Shown in pieces: positions 1 to 10,574 of a stretch of DNA of 64,000 nucleotides. The DNA is taken from the NCBI GenBank assembly GCA_026126205.1, contig JAHCJP010000007.1:86436-150435 (forward strand). The letters run 5' to 3'. The stretch comes from Maricaulaceae bacterium. Lineage in GTDB: Bacteria > Pseudomonadota > Alphaproteobacteria > Caulobacterales > Maricaulaceae. Under the pieces are notes generated by a model, which ran no database searches, was not told where the DNA came from, and saw only the letters and a program-made list of their open reading frames with translations. The first letter of the stretch is position 1. Every line of letters starts with the position of its first letter. The translations under genes were made by a program, and so were the position numbers.

Positions 1-337
1 CACGTAAATTTGTTTTATACGCAGTAATGGAACTTATTATAATAGATTTAATCCTTTTAGGAATTTTTGATGCATCAACCTGATTTGAGTCACTATACAT
101 AATGTGCTCGCCATTAGCACATATAAAGCTCGTTAAAATAACATGAGCTTGATCGAAGGCGCTTATAAGATTTTGCTTTTGCTCTTCATTTTCGAAATTC
201 TGACTCAACAGTTTTTCTTTTTCTGAACAATGCTTGTTTTTTAGTTGGTTTTCTAGTTTACTTATCAACAGCAATACATCATCAATTCTAAAAGAAGCCC
301 CTTTTATTTTTCTATTTATCTCTAAGCTTTTATACAT
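1..337 (-). CDS. AT-rich hypothetical protein, C-terminus cut by window edge
   Basis: The reverse strand stays open from an ATG at 337 to the left edge, about 112 codons, starting MYKSLEINRKIKG. The visible part is rich in Lys, Ile, Ser and Asn, with a Lys/Glu/Gln-rich stretch near residues 30-55 that could form a coiled coil. There is no signal peptide or membrane segment, and I do not recognise the family. Base composition is strongly AT-rich, unlike ubiB, which starts 112 bases away on the other strand, so recent transfer is likely. The start is the first in-frame ATG; the frame remains open a little upstream but without another good start. An open reading frame of this length in AT-rich DNA supports a real gene, but the stop is not visible. 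Confidence 0.5.
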   Translation of the reverse strand, partial: MYKSLEINRKIKGASFRIDDVLLLISKLENQLKNKHCSEKEKLLSQNFENEEQKQNLISAFDQAHVILTSFICANGEHIMYSDSNQVDASKIPKRIKSIIISSITAYKTNLR

Positions 338-448
338 TTCTATTTTCTTTACATTAGCGGTTCTGTTTATTGATGGCGGGTGTGGTATGTGTGGTGTGCG
401 TAATTGGCGCGCTCGCCAAACTCAAGAGACTAAACTAAACCTCGGACC

Positions 449-2023
449 ATGTTGTCACCAACCTCTTTTTTCCGCCTAGTCCGCGCCGCCTTCACCCTGG
501 CGCGTTACGACGCCATCCTGCCCGCCGAATATCAGGAGAAGCTGCCGCCCTCGGCGCGGCTGTTCTCGGCGCTGCTGCGGCCGCTGGCGCGGCGCGACCG
601 GGCGGCCAATCCCGGCGAGCGGCTGGCCCGCGCGCTGGAGCGGCTCGGCCCCAGCTATGTGAAATTCGGCCAGGTGCTGGCGACGCGCGGCGACGTGATC
701 GGCGAACGCTTCGCCCGCGGGCTGTCGCGCCTTCAGGACAAAATGGACCCGTTTCCGGACGCGCAGGCCCGCGCCGTGGTCGCGGCCGATCTGGGCGCGC
801 CGGTGGAGAGCCTGTTCGCCGAGTTCGGCCCGGCGGTGGCGGCGGCCAGCGTGGCGCAGGTGCACCGCGCGGCAACGCCCGACGGCCGCGACGTGGCGGT
901 GAAAATCCTGCGCCCGGGCATTGAGGCGCGCATCGCCCGCGACACCAGGACCCTGCGCCTCGGCGCGGCGCTGGCCGAGCGCTTCTTCCCCGCCTCGCGG
1001 CGGCTGGAGCCGAAGAAGTTCGTCGAGACCGTGGCCCGCTCGCTGGCCTTCGAGATGGATCTGCGGCTGGAGGCGGCCTCGGCGTCGGAACTGGCCGAAG
1101 CCGCGGCGGAGGCGGAGGATTATTTCATCCCGGACGTGGACTGGCAGCGCTCCGCCCGCCGCGTGCTGACCACGCAATGGATCGGCGGCATTCCGCTGAC
1201 AGACATGGACGCGCTGGACGCCGCCGGCGTCGACCGGAAGAAACTGGCCACCACGCTGACCCGCGCTTTCCTGTCCTGCGCGCTGGATCGCGGCGTGTTC
1301 CACGCCGACATGCATGCGGGCAATCTGTTCGCCGACAGGGCCGGCGCCCTGTGGGCGGTGGATTTCGGCATCATGGGCCGCATCGGCCGGGTCGAGCGGC
1401 GGTTTCTCGCCCTGATCCTGCACGGCTTCCTGACCCGAGACTACAAGGGCGCGGCGCAGGCGCATTTCGCCGCCGGCTACGTTCCGGCGAAGCATTCGGT
1501 GGACGACTTCGCCGCCGCCCTGCGGGCGGTGGGCGAGCCGATTTTCGGCAAGCGCGCCGACCAGGTGCCGATGAGCCGGGTGCTACTGCAATTGTTCGAC
1601 ATCACCGACATGTTCGATATGCGCCTGCGCCCCGAACTGGTGATGTTGCAGAAGACCATGGTGCAGGCCGAGGGCGTCGCCCGCGCGCTGGACCCCAAGC
1701 ATGACATGTGGGCCGCCGCCGCCCCGGTGGTTGAGGCGTGGATGAAGCGCGAGCTTGGTCCGGAAGGCATCGTGCGCGACGCGGTGGATGATTTGCGCGC
1801 CTTTCACGGCGCGGCGAAGAAGCTGCCGCAGGCGGTGGAGGATCTCGCCGCCGCCGGGGCGCGGCTGCGCGGCGGCGAAGTGCGGCTGGACGACGATACG
1901 CTGCTGCGGATGTCGGCGCGCCAAAACCGCGGCCGCGCCGGGCGCTGGACGGTGCTGGTGCTGGCCGCCGGGGCGGCGGGCGCGCTGGCCGGGTGGGCTG
2001 TGACAGGGTTCGTTGCGGGCTAG
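449..2023 (+). CDS. ubiB: UbiB-family ABC1/ADCK atypical kinase (ubiquinone biosynthesis)
   Basis: 524 residues, the usual UbiB length. The protein supports ubiquinone synthesis at the inner membrane as an atypical kinase/ATPase. The signature KxGQ motif is visible (YVKFGQVLATRGD, near residue 70), followed by the Ala-rich loop and AAASVAQVHRA, the nucleotide-binding Lys in VAVKILRPG, the catalytic HADMHAGNLF and the metal-binding VDFGIMG. The C-terminus carries a hydrophobic anchor (about residues 500-522), as expected. In many alphaproteobacteria ubiB sits beside ubiE; here it stands alone between an AT-rich gene and a convergent DUF1223 gene. The start at 449 puts the hydrophobic MLSPTSFFRLVRAAFTLARYD at the N-terminus, which fits the family. 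Confidence 0.93.
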   Translation: MLSPTSFFRLVRAAFTLARYDAILPAEYQEKLPPSARLFSALLRPLARRDRAANPGERLARALERLGPSYVKFGQVLATRGDVIGERFARGLSRLQDKMDPFPDAQARAVVAADLGAPVESLFAEFGPAVAAASVAQVHRAATPDGRDVAVKILRPGIEARIARDTRTLRLGAALAERFFPASRRLEPKKFVETVARSLAFEMDLRLEAASASELAEAAAEAEDYFIPDVDWQRSARRVLTTQWIGGIPLTDMDALDAAGVDRKKLATTLTRAFLSCALDRGVFHADMHAGNLFADRAGALWAVDFGIMGRIGRVERRFLALILHGFLTRDYKGAAQAHFAAGYVPAKHSVDDFAAALRAVGEPIFGKRADQVPMSRVLLQLFDITDMFDMRLRPELVMLQKTMVQAEGVARALDPKHDMWAAAAPVVEAWMKRELGPEGIVRDAVDDLRAFHGAAKKLPQAVEDLAAAGARLRGGEVRLDDDTLLRMSARQNRGRAGRWTVLVLAAGAAGALAGWAVTGFVAG

Positions 2024-2039
2024 GGTCCTGACCCTAAGA

Positions 2040-2789
2040 CTAGTCGATACCCAGCCGGACATAGGCTGGCGGCGGGTCGCCGTCGCGTGCGAATCGCGCC
2101 ATCGCGATCACCGGGCCGCCATTGCGGCGCTGGATGATCACCGCCCCGGCGGCGCCGCGCGGCAGGGCGGCGGTGACCACGCCCTCGCCGCCTTCCCACT
2201 CCTGCACGTGAATCAGGGCCAGCACGGGATTGTAGAGCCTCATGCGCAGCCCGGCGTTGGCGCCCTCGGTGATGTTCACGCTGCGCCAGCCGGGTTCGTA
2301 GGAAACCAGCCATACATCCGCCGGCCCATCGCCGGGCGCCTCACCATGATACTGGATGCGGTAAGCCCCGCCCGGCAGGCGCATGATACGGAACTGTGCG
2401 AGGACGGCGGGCTCGGCTGAGGCGACAGCCTCAGAAACGCGCTCCGGGTCGCCGCCCGGCGCGTCGGCGGCGGCGTTAATCACGAATTGCGGCGTGTAGA
2501 CACGCGGCGTACCCAGCGCATGCTTGTAGGCGCGCTGGCGGGCGGCGAATTCGGGCCGGGCGTAGGTGTCGCGCCAGCCATAGACGTCCCAGTAGCCGAC
2601 GCCGAAACCGAGGGCGAGCACTCCGTCCTGCGCGCCGATCTCGCCCAGAAGCCGGTTGGCCTCCGGACACATCGAACAGCCCTGGCTGGTGAACAGCTCG
2701 ACCAGCACGGCGGGCGAATCCGCGTGGTCGTCCGCGGCGGCCGAAGCCGCCGAAAACAGGAACCCCAGTGCTGCGAGCCAGCGTATCAT
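2040..2789 (-). CDS. DUF1223 family secreted thioredoxin-like protein
   Basis: 249 residues beginning MIRWLAALGFLFSAASAAAD, a clear Sec signal peptide; longer in-frame starts would bury it, so the start at 2789 is preferred. The mature part opens with VLVELFTSQGCSMCP, a thioredoxin-fold beginning with a Cys-x-x-Cys pair, and continues with the conserved LGFGVGYWDVYGWRDTYA and GTPRVYTPQFVING-like segments of the DUF1223 family. The family is widespread in alphaproteobacteria and its function is unknown; a periplasmic redox role is inferred from the fold. It ends convergently with ubiB, 16 bases from that gene's stop, and lies immediately downstream of acnA on the same strand, 56 bases away. 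Confidence 0.88.
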   Translation of the reverse strand: MIRWLAALGFLFSAASAAADDHADSPAVLVELFTSQGCSMCPEANRLLGEIGAQDGVLALGFGVGYWDVYGWRDTYARPEFAARQRAYKHALGTPRVYTPQFVINAAADAPGGDPERVSEAVASAEPAVLAQFRIMRLPGGAYRIQYHGEAPGDGPADVWLVSYEPGWRSVNITEGANAGLRMRLYNPVLALIHVQEWEGGEGVVTAALPRGAAGAVIIQRRNGGPVIAMARFARDGDPPPAYVRLGID

Positions 2790-2845
2790 GCCGCCCAGCT
2801 TATCCCGCCCCCGCGCGCCGCCCAATCAAAACCACGTGACGCCGG

Positions 2846-5527
<2,682 letters not shown>

Positions 5528-5669
5528 GGGAAATCGTCCCTTCGCTGATGCGGGTGCGCGGATGCGGGCCTTTTAGACCCGGCGCAGATTCCCTGCAACG
5601 CAGAGGGGAATTTTCTTCGCAGCCGCGAAAGCGTTGACCCGCAGCCGCGCGGGCGCCACACCGCTGGCC

Positions 5670-6293
5670 ATGATCGCCGCGCCCTTCGCCCCCGTCAGTC
5701 TGGAGGTCCGCTCCCTAAGCCTCGCCCGCGGCGGCAAGACGCTGACGCAGCATCTGTCGCTGTCGCTGGCGCCCGGTGCGGCGCTGCTGCTGACCGGGCC
5801 GAACGGGGCGGGCAAGACGACGCTGCTGCGTGCGCTGGCCGGGCTGTTTCCGGCCACCGCCGGGGTTGTCCTCTATGACGGCGTTGCGGCGAAAATCGCG
5901 GCGCCAGGGCAGGCCGCCTTACTCGGCCATGCCGACGGGCTGAAACCCGCCGAGACGCCCTTGCAGTCGCTGGCCTTCTGGACGCGGTTTTACGGCGCGC
6001 CGGCCGATGAGGCGCAGGCGGCGCTGAAAACCATGGGCATGGCGCCGCTGTCCGGCCGCCCGGCCCAGCGCCTGTCGCGCGGCCAGCGGCGGCGGGCGGC
6101 CATCGCCCGCGTCATTGCATCGAACCGTCCGGTCTGGCTGCTGGACGAACCGGCGGGACCGCTGGACGCCGCCGGGCGCGCGGCGCTGGCCGAAGCCGTT
6201 GCGGCGCATCGCGCGCGCGGCGGCCTGGCCGTCGCCGCCACCCATCAGCCGCTGGACTGGCCGGGCGCGCAGATGCTGGAGATGGGGCGGTGA
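5670..6293 (+). CDS. ccmA: Heme exporter ATP-binding protein CcmA
   Basis: ABC ATPase of 207 residues that, with CcmB, CcmC and CcmD, drives release of heme-loaded CcmE in system I cytochrome c maturation. Walker A is GPNGAGKTT, the signature is LSRGQRRR, and Walker B is WLLDEPAGPLD. The reading frame also has an ATG 36 bases earlier; the start at 5670 gives the usual short N-terminus before the first beta strand. It is the first gene of a tight ccmA-ccmB-ccmC-ccmD-ccmG run. Its stop overlaps the GTG of ccmB by four bases. Genes for CcmE, CcmF and CcmH are not in this window. Confidence 0.95.
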   Translation: MIAAPFAPVSLEVRSLSLARGGKTLTQHLSLSLAPGAALLLTGPNGAGKTTLLRALAGLFPATAGVVLYDGVAAKIAAPGQAALLGHADGLKPAETPLQSLAFWTRFYGAPADEAQAALKTMGMAPLSGRPAQRLSRGQRRRAAIARVIASNRPVWLLDEPAGPLDAAGRAALAEAVAAHRARGGLAVAATHQPLDWPGAQMLEMGR

Positions 6294-6958
6294 GCGCCGC
6301 CCTCGCCGTCCTGGCGCGCGAGGCGCGGCTGGCCTTCGCCGGCGGCGGCGGACCGGCCGGACCCGCGGCCTTCTTCCTCGCCGCGCTGACCCTGGCGCCG
6401 CTGGCCATCGGCCCTGCGGGCGCAACGCTGGCCGCCGCCGGGCCGGGGGTGATCGCCTTCGCCGCCCTGCTGGCCGTGTTGCAGGGGGCCGAGCGCCTGT
6501 TCGGCGAGGACGTGGCCGACGGCTCGCTGGAGCTTTACGCTCTTTCCCCCCTGCCCTTGCCGGTTATCGCGCTGATGAAAACGCTGGGCGCGGCCTTTGC
6601 GGCGCTGTGGCCGCTGCCAGTGATCGGGTTTTTCGGCGGCGCCGCCTATGGCCTGTCCGTATCGGCGGCGCTGACGCTGGCTGCGGCGCTGGCGCTGGCG
6701 CTGCCGGGGCTGGCGCTGATCGCCGGTTTCGCCGGCGCGCTGGCCGCCGGGGCGCGGCGCGCGGGGCTTGTAATCGCGCTGATCGCCGCGCCCTTGCAGA
6801 TTCCGCTGCTGGTGTTCGCCGCCGCCGCGGGCCGCGCCGCCTTCGACGGCGACGAACGCGCGCTGGCCAATCTGATCCTGTGCGCGGCGGCCAGCCTGTT
6901 CGCGCTGGCGCTGGCCCCGTTCGGCATCGCCGCCGCCCTGCGCGCGCGGATGGAATAG
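6290..6958 (+). CDS. ccmB: Heme exporter membrane protein CcmB
   Basis: 222 residues, almost entirely hydrophobic, with six predicted membrane segments interrupted by short Arg-containing loops. It forms the permease partner of CcmA in cytochrome c maturation. The conserved DVADGSLELYALSPLPL segment after the second membrane span is recognisable. The start codon is GTG, giving a GTGA overlap with the stop of ccmA, which indicates translational coupling. It is followed after 62 bases by ccmC. Gly/Ala/Leu content is very high, as is usual for this family in high-GC genomes. Confidence 0.93.
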   Translation: MSAALAVLAREARLAFAGGGGPAGPAAFFLAALTLAPLAIGPAGATLAAAGPGVIAFAALLAVLQGAERLFGEDVADGSLELYALSPLPLPVIALMKTLGAAFAALWPLPVIGFFGGAAYGLSVSAALTLAAALALALPGLALIAGFAGALAAGARRAGLVIALIAAPLQIPLLVFAAAAGRAAFDGDERALANLILCAAASLFALALAPFGIAAALRARME

Positions 6959-7020
6959 GCGCCCCCTGCGACGCCGGCGCCGCTTGCGGGGCGGGCGGCG
7001 CGCCTGTAATCGGACCCGCG

Positions 7021-7746
7021 ATGATCAGCGGCTACGCCAATCCCGAACGCTTCGACCGCATCGCGCGCGCGGCCATTCCCGTATGCGGGGCGCTGGCCGT
7101 GCTGCTGCTGGGAATCGGGATTTACCTGTCGCTGTTCGCCTCGCCGCCCGACTATCAGCAGGGCGAGACGGTTCGCATCATGTATGTGCATGTGCCGTCG
7201 GCCTGGCTGGGCCTTGGTCTCTATCTCGGCATGGGCGCCGCCAGCTTCGTCTATTTCGTCTGGCGCCATGCGGTTGCCGACGTGGCCGCCGCCGCCATCG
7301 CCCCCATCGGAGCGGTGTTCGCCGCCCTGTGCCTGGCCACCGGCGCCCTGTGGGGCCAGCCGACCTGGGGGACCTGGTGGGTGTGGGACGCGCGCCTGAC
7401 CTCGATGCTGATCCAGCTGCTGCTGTATCTGGGATATATGGGCCTGCGCGCCGCGCTGGAGGACGAAGGCCAGGCGGCGCGCGCCGGGGCGATCCTGGCC
7501 ATGGCCGGGCTGATCAACCTGCCGATCGTGAAATTCTCGGTCGACTGGTGGGCCAGCCTGCACCAGCCGGCCTCGGTGTTCCGTCTCGACGGGCCGACGA
7601 TCCACGCCAGCCAGCTTGCGCCGCTGCTGGTGATGGCGCTGGGCCTTTCCTTCCTCGCCGCCTGGCTGGTGTTCTACCGGATGCGCAGCGCGATGATCGC
7701 GCGGCGGGCCTTCGCCCTGCGCCGGGCGCGGGAGGCGCGGGCATGA
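7021..7746 (+). CDS. ccmC: Heme exporter protein CcmC (heme lyase component)
   Basis: 241 residues with six membrane spans. CcmC delivers heme to CcmE at the periplasmic face and carries the tryptophan-rich WWD signature, seen here as WGTWWVWDARLTS. The conserved histidines that ligand heme lie in MYVHVPSAWLG and in KFSVDWWASLHQPAS. I chose the ATG at 7021 (MISGYANPERF); the frame is open far upstream, but that part only shadows ccmB. The stop overlaps the start of ccmD by four bases. Confidence 0.95.
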   Translation: MISGYANPERFDRIARAAIPVCGALAVLLLGIGIYLSLFASPPDYQQGETVRIMYVHVPSAWLGLGLYLGMGAASFVYFVWRHAVADVAAAAIAPIGAVFAALCLATGALWGQPTWGTWWVWDARLTSMLIQLLLYLGYMGLRAALEDEGQAARAGAILAMAGLINLPIVKFSVDWWASLHQPASVFRLDGPTIHASQLAPLLVMALGLSFLAAWLVFYRMRSAMIARRAFALRRAREARA

Positions 7747-7904
7747 ACGAGTTTTTCGCCATGGGCGGACACGCCGGCTTCATATGGCCGTCCTGGGGTC
7801 TCGCCGCGCTGGGCGTTACCGGCCTGATCGCTTTCGTTCTCGCCGAGCGCCGGGCGGCGAACCGCGCCCTGAAGCGCGAGGAGGCGGAAAGGGACGCGCC
7901 ATGA
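7743..7904 (+). CDS. ccmD: Heme exporter protein CcmD
   Basis: A 53-residue single-span membrane protein that tethers the CcmA/CcmB complex to CcmC and CcmE. It starts MNEFFAMGGHAGFIWPSW, followed by one membrane helix (AALGVTGLIAFVL) and a charged cytosolic tail rich in Arg, Lys and Glu, exactly the CcmD pattern. ATGA overlaps join it to ccmC before it and to ccmG after it, so it sits inside one coupled operon. Genes this short are often missed by automatic annotation. Confidence 0.92.
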   Translation: MNEFFAMGGHAGFIWPSWGLAALGVTGLIAFVLAERRAANRALKREEAERDAP

Positions 7905-8422
7905 GCGCCGCCCTGCGCTTCGCGCCGCTGATCCTGCTGGGCGTGCTGATCGCCGTGCTGGCCGTGGCCCTGCTGCGTCCGGACAGTCCCGAACCCCCGC
8001 AGAGCCGTCTGACCGGCCAGCCGCTGCCGGCGCTGGAGCTGCAGCGGCTGGACGGCAAGCCGGGCTTCGACCTGACGCAGGCCGAAGGCCCGTATCTGCT
8101 GAATATCTGGGGTTCCTGGTGCCCGCCCTGCCGGATCGAACACCCGGTGCTGATGGATCTGGCGGCCGAGGGGGTGCCGGTTTACGGCATCGCCTGGCGC
8201 GACCGCCCGGCCAACGCCCGCGCTTTCCTGGCCGAGCTGGGCGACCCCTATGCCGGGGTGATGCTTGACCCCGACAGCCGCGCCGCGATCGCGCTGGGGG
8301 TGACCGGGGCGCCGGAAACCTTCGTGATCGGGGCCGACGGGCGGGTGGCGCTGCGCTGGGCCGGGCCGCTGACCGAAGACGTGGTGGAGCGCCGCATCCG
8401 CCCGGCGCTGGAGCGCCGCTGA
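7901..8422 (+). CDS. ccmG: Thiol:disulfide oxidoreductase CcmG/DsbE
   Basis: 173 residues: an uncleaved N-terminal membrane anchor (residues about 5-26), then a periplasmic thioredoxin domain with the active site WGSWCPPCRIEH. The later GAPETFVIGADG contains the cis-proline loop. It reduces the apocytochrome or CcmH cysteines before heme attachment. ATGA overlap with ccmD sets the start at 7901. It ends the ccm operon, four bases before the convergent stop of a MarR-family gene. CcmG often closes alphaproteobacterial ccm clusters. Confidence 0.94.
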   Translation: MSAALRFAPLILLGVLIAVLAVALLRPDSPEPPQSRLTGQPLPALELQRLDGKPGFDLTQAEGPYLLNIWGSWCPPCRIEHPVLMDLAAEGVPVYGIAWRDRPANARAFLAELGDPYAGVMLDPDSRAAIALGVTGAPETFVIGADGRVALRWAGPLTEDVVERRIRPALERR

Positions 8423-8426
8423 CTGG

Positions 8427-8966
8427 TTATTTCTTCCTCTTTTTCTTGTCTTTCTTCTTACCTGTTTTCGCCTTTTTACCACCCTTCAGCGGCGTCTTCG
8501 TCATCCTCCCCTCGCCGGCGCCGGGCGGGCCGTCCATCGCCGTCGCGAATCGCGTCAGCGCCTCCCGGAAATCCTTGCGCCTGCCCTTCGGCAGAACCGC
8601 CAGCACCGCCGCGTCCGCCGCCGACGCCGCGGGCAGCGCGGCCTGGTAAAGCTTGCGGCCGGCGGCGGTCAGGCTGACGGCGTTGGCGCGGGCGTCGCCC
8701 GGCGCCTTCTCGCGGCTGATCCAGCCGCGCCGCGCCATGCGCGCGGCCATTTCGGCCAGGGTGGAGCGGTCGATGCCGGTGGCGCGGACCAGGCCGGACT
8801 GGGTCAGCCCCTCCTGCGCCGCGACGGCGACCAGCACGGCGAACTGGCGCTGGGTGAGGCCCGGATCGCCCGCGAGGGCGGCGAAGCGGTCGGCGGCGAA
8901 CTGCTGGGCGCGGTGCAGAAGCTGCGCCGGAGAGGCGGCGAGGTCGAATGTGTCGCGGCCGGGCAT
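8427..8966 (-). CDS. MarR-family transcriptional regulator with lysine-rich tail
   Basis: 179 residues. Residues about 15-140 form a MarR winged helix: LTQRQFAVLVAVAAQEGLTQSGLVRATGIDRSTLAEMAARM is the recognition region, followed by the wing SREKAPGDARANAVSLTAAG. Such proteins repress their own promoter and respond to small aromatic ligands or oxidation. The odd part is the last 25 residues, almost all Lys with a few Gly, Thr and Arg, ending KKDKKKRKK, a tail not normally found in MarR proteins. The gene is convergent with ccmG and transcribed alone. The start at 8966 (MPGRDTFDLA) fits the family. The regulated genes are unknown. Confidence 0.85.
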   Translation of the reverse strand: MPGRDTFDLAASPAQLLHRAQQFAADRFAALAGDPGLTQRQFAVLVAVAAQEGLTQSGLVRATGIDRSTLAEMAARMARRGWISREKAPGDARANAVSLTAAGRKLYQAALPAASAADAAVLAVLPKGRRKDFREALTRFATAMDGPPGAGEGRMTKTPLKGGKKAKTGKKKDKKKRKK

Positions 8967-9053
8967 GAACGCCCCCTGGTCATGGCGCCAATCAGGGGCG
9001 TTCTAGCCATCGAATGTGAGAGTTTCGTGAGCGTTTGACGACAGTTCGTCCGC

Positions 9054-9713
9054 CTACGGCGCGGGATTCTTCTCCGGCTCCGGCGGCTGGTGCTTCATCA
9101 GCAGCGGGATATTGGCCAGCGCGAACAGGAAGGTCAGCGGCATGACGCCGAAGAACTTGAAATTGGCCCAGAACGATTCGGTGATCGTGAACTCGGTGAA
9201 CCAGCGCGAAGCCTCGCTGACCCCGGCGTCGCCGATCTGCCGCCACAGCAGTTCGTTCAGGAAGGCAAGGAACTGGAAGAACACCGCCCAGCGGATGGCG
9301 AAAATCGTCCAGATGCGTTCGGGCACGTCGAACACGCCGCCGAACAGCGCCTTCCAGACGTTGAAGCCGAAGGCGTAGCTGATCAGGATCGCATAGGCGA
9401 ACATCAGGTTGATGATCGTCGGCTTGATATAGGCGAAGATCGGATCCTGCAGCCAGATGGTCAGCGCCCCGAAGGTCAGCACCACCACGGCGGTGACCAT
9501 CAGCATCGGCGGCATGCGCCGCTGGACGCGCCAGGCGTAGAGAAACGCCACCGTCACCGCGACCATGAACGCCCCGGTGGCCCAGAAGATCGCATCGGCC
9601 CCGAACAGCGCCCGGCCGCCGTTATAGGCCAGGATGAACACGATGGTCGGCCCGACATCGACCAGCAGCGTTCCCCCCTGTTTCGCGGTGCTTGCGGCGG
9701 AAGCCATCGGCAA
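9054..9713 (-). CDS. yciB: Inner membrane-spanning protein YciB (IspZ/septation protein A)
   Basis: 219 residues with about five or six membrane helices. The family motif region around VDVGPTIVFILAYNGG and IWATGAFM-type segments, then FGALTIWLQDPIFAYIKPTIIN, is typical of YciB/IspZ. The protein is implicated in septation and envelope integrity; its biochemical activity is not established. A Pro/Glu-rich tail (PPEPEKNPAP) ends the protein. It follows a DMT transporter gene by seven bases on the same strand, in the yciB-ftsY-mtaB arrangement common in alphaproteobacteria. An alternative start two codons inside is equally possible. Confidence 0.92.
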   Translation of the reverse strand: MPMASAASTAKQGGTLLVDVGPTIVFILAYNGGRALFGADAIFWATGAFMVAVTVAFLYAWRVQRRMPPMLMVTAVVVLTFGALTIWLQDPIFAYIKPTIINLMFAYAILISYAFGFNVWKALFGGVFDVPERIWTIFAIRWAVFFQFLAFLNELLWRQIGDAGVSEASRWFTEFTITESFWANFKFFGVMPLTFLFALANIPLLMKHQPPEPEKNPAP

Positions 9714-9720
9714 ATCTCCT

Positions 9721-10542
9721 TCAGCGCGAGAACACTTGTAGCAGCGCCAGCCCCGCCGCCAACACCACGGCCAGCAGCACGCGCCGCCTCCCGAAGGACT
9801 CTTTCAGCAGCACGGCGCCCAGAATGGCCCCGAACACGAAGCTGGTTTCGCGGATCGCCGTCATCGGCGCCACCGGCGCGATGGAGAAGGCGTAAAGCGC
9901 CAGCGTGTAGGTGCCGGCGTTGAACAGGGCGCTGAACGCCGAGATGCGCAGCACCGACCGCGCCTGCGCCACGATGCGCCGCCCCCGGCGGACCAGCGCG
10001 GTCAGGGATAGCGTCAGCGCCGACAGCACGAAAAACCAGCCGGCATAGAGCAGCGGATCGCCGGCCGCGCGCACCCCGGCGGCGTCGTTCACCGAATAGG
10101 CCGCCGTCATCAGCGCGCAGGCGAGGGCGAAGAACAGCGCCGCGCCTTTCGGGACGCCGTTGCGCTCCGGCCAGGCGAAGCCGAGCAGGGCGAAACTGGC
10201 GACCAGCAGGCCGCCCAGCGCCCACGGGTTCAGCGCCTCGCCCAGGAACAGGAACGCCCCGGCGGCGGCCAGCATCGGCGCGCCGCCGCGCATCACCGGA
10301 TAGACCAGGTTCATCTCGCCGCGCTCGAACGCCGCGATCAGCGCCATGTTGAACGCCCAGATGATCGCCGCGCCCAGCAGCAGAAAGCGCCAGACCTCCC
10401 AGGACGGAAACTCGCGCGTCAGCAGCACCGGAATGAACAGCAGCGCCGCGAAACTGATCGACAGCGCCCGGAACACCAGCTTGTCGGCGGCCTGTTTGGT
10501 GAAGAAGGTCATGCCCGCGTGCAGCATCGCCGAGGCGAGCAT
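9721..10542 (-). CDS. EamA/DMT superfamily transporter
   Basis: About 273 residues with ten predicted helices in two EamA-like halves. FERGEMNLVYPVMRGGAPML in the first half and APMTAIRETSFVFGAILGAV in the second are the repeated conserved loops of drug/metabolite transporters. The substrate cannot be deduced. The start is uncertain: the frame opens at or before the ftsY stop, and the first ATG is at 10542, inside the first helix; an upstream CTG next to the ftsY stop would give a slightly longer first helix. It is downstream of ftsY and seven bases before yciB on the same strand. Confidence 0.85.
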   Translation of the reverse strand: MLASAMLHAGMTFFTKQAADKLVFRALSISFAALLFIPVLLTREFPSWEVWRFLLLGAAIIWAFNMALIAAFERGEMNLVYPVMRGGAPMLAAAGAFLFLGEALNPWALGGLLVASFALLGFAWPERNGVPKGAALFFALACALMTAAYSVNDAAGVRAAGDPLLYAGWFFVLSALTLSLTALVRRGRRIVAQARSVLRISAFSALFNAGTYTLALYAFSIAPVAPMTAIRETSFVFGAILGAVLLKESFGRRRVLLAVVLAAGLALLQVFSR

Positions 10543-10574
10543 GGCGAGGCTGGCGAGCGTCAGCGGATCGGCGG

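Noticed and set aside
234..479. Plus-strand 81-residue frame at the left edge
   Set aside because: It lies antisense to the AT-rich minus gene and runs into the ubiB start. There is no ribosome site or plausible composition.
476..1495. Long minus-strand frame opposite ubiB
   Set aside because: Antisense shadow caused by high GC; Arg/Gln/His-rich text without domains. The plus strand has all UbiB motifs.
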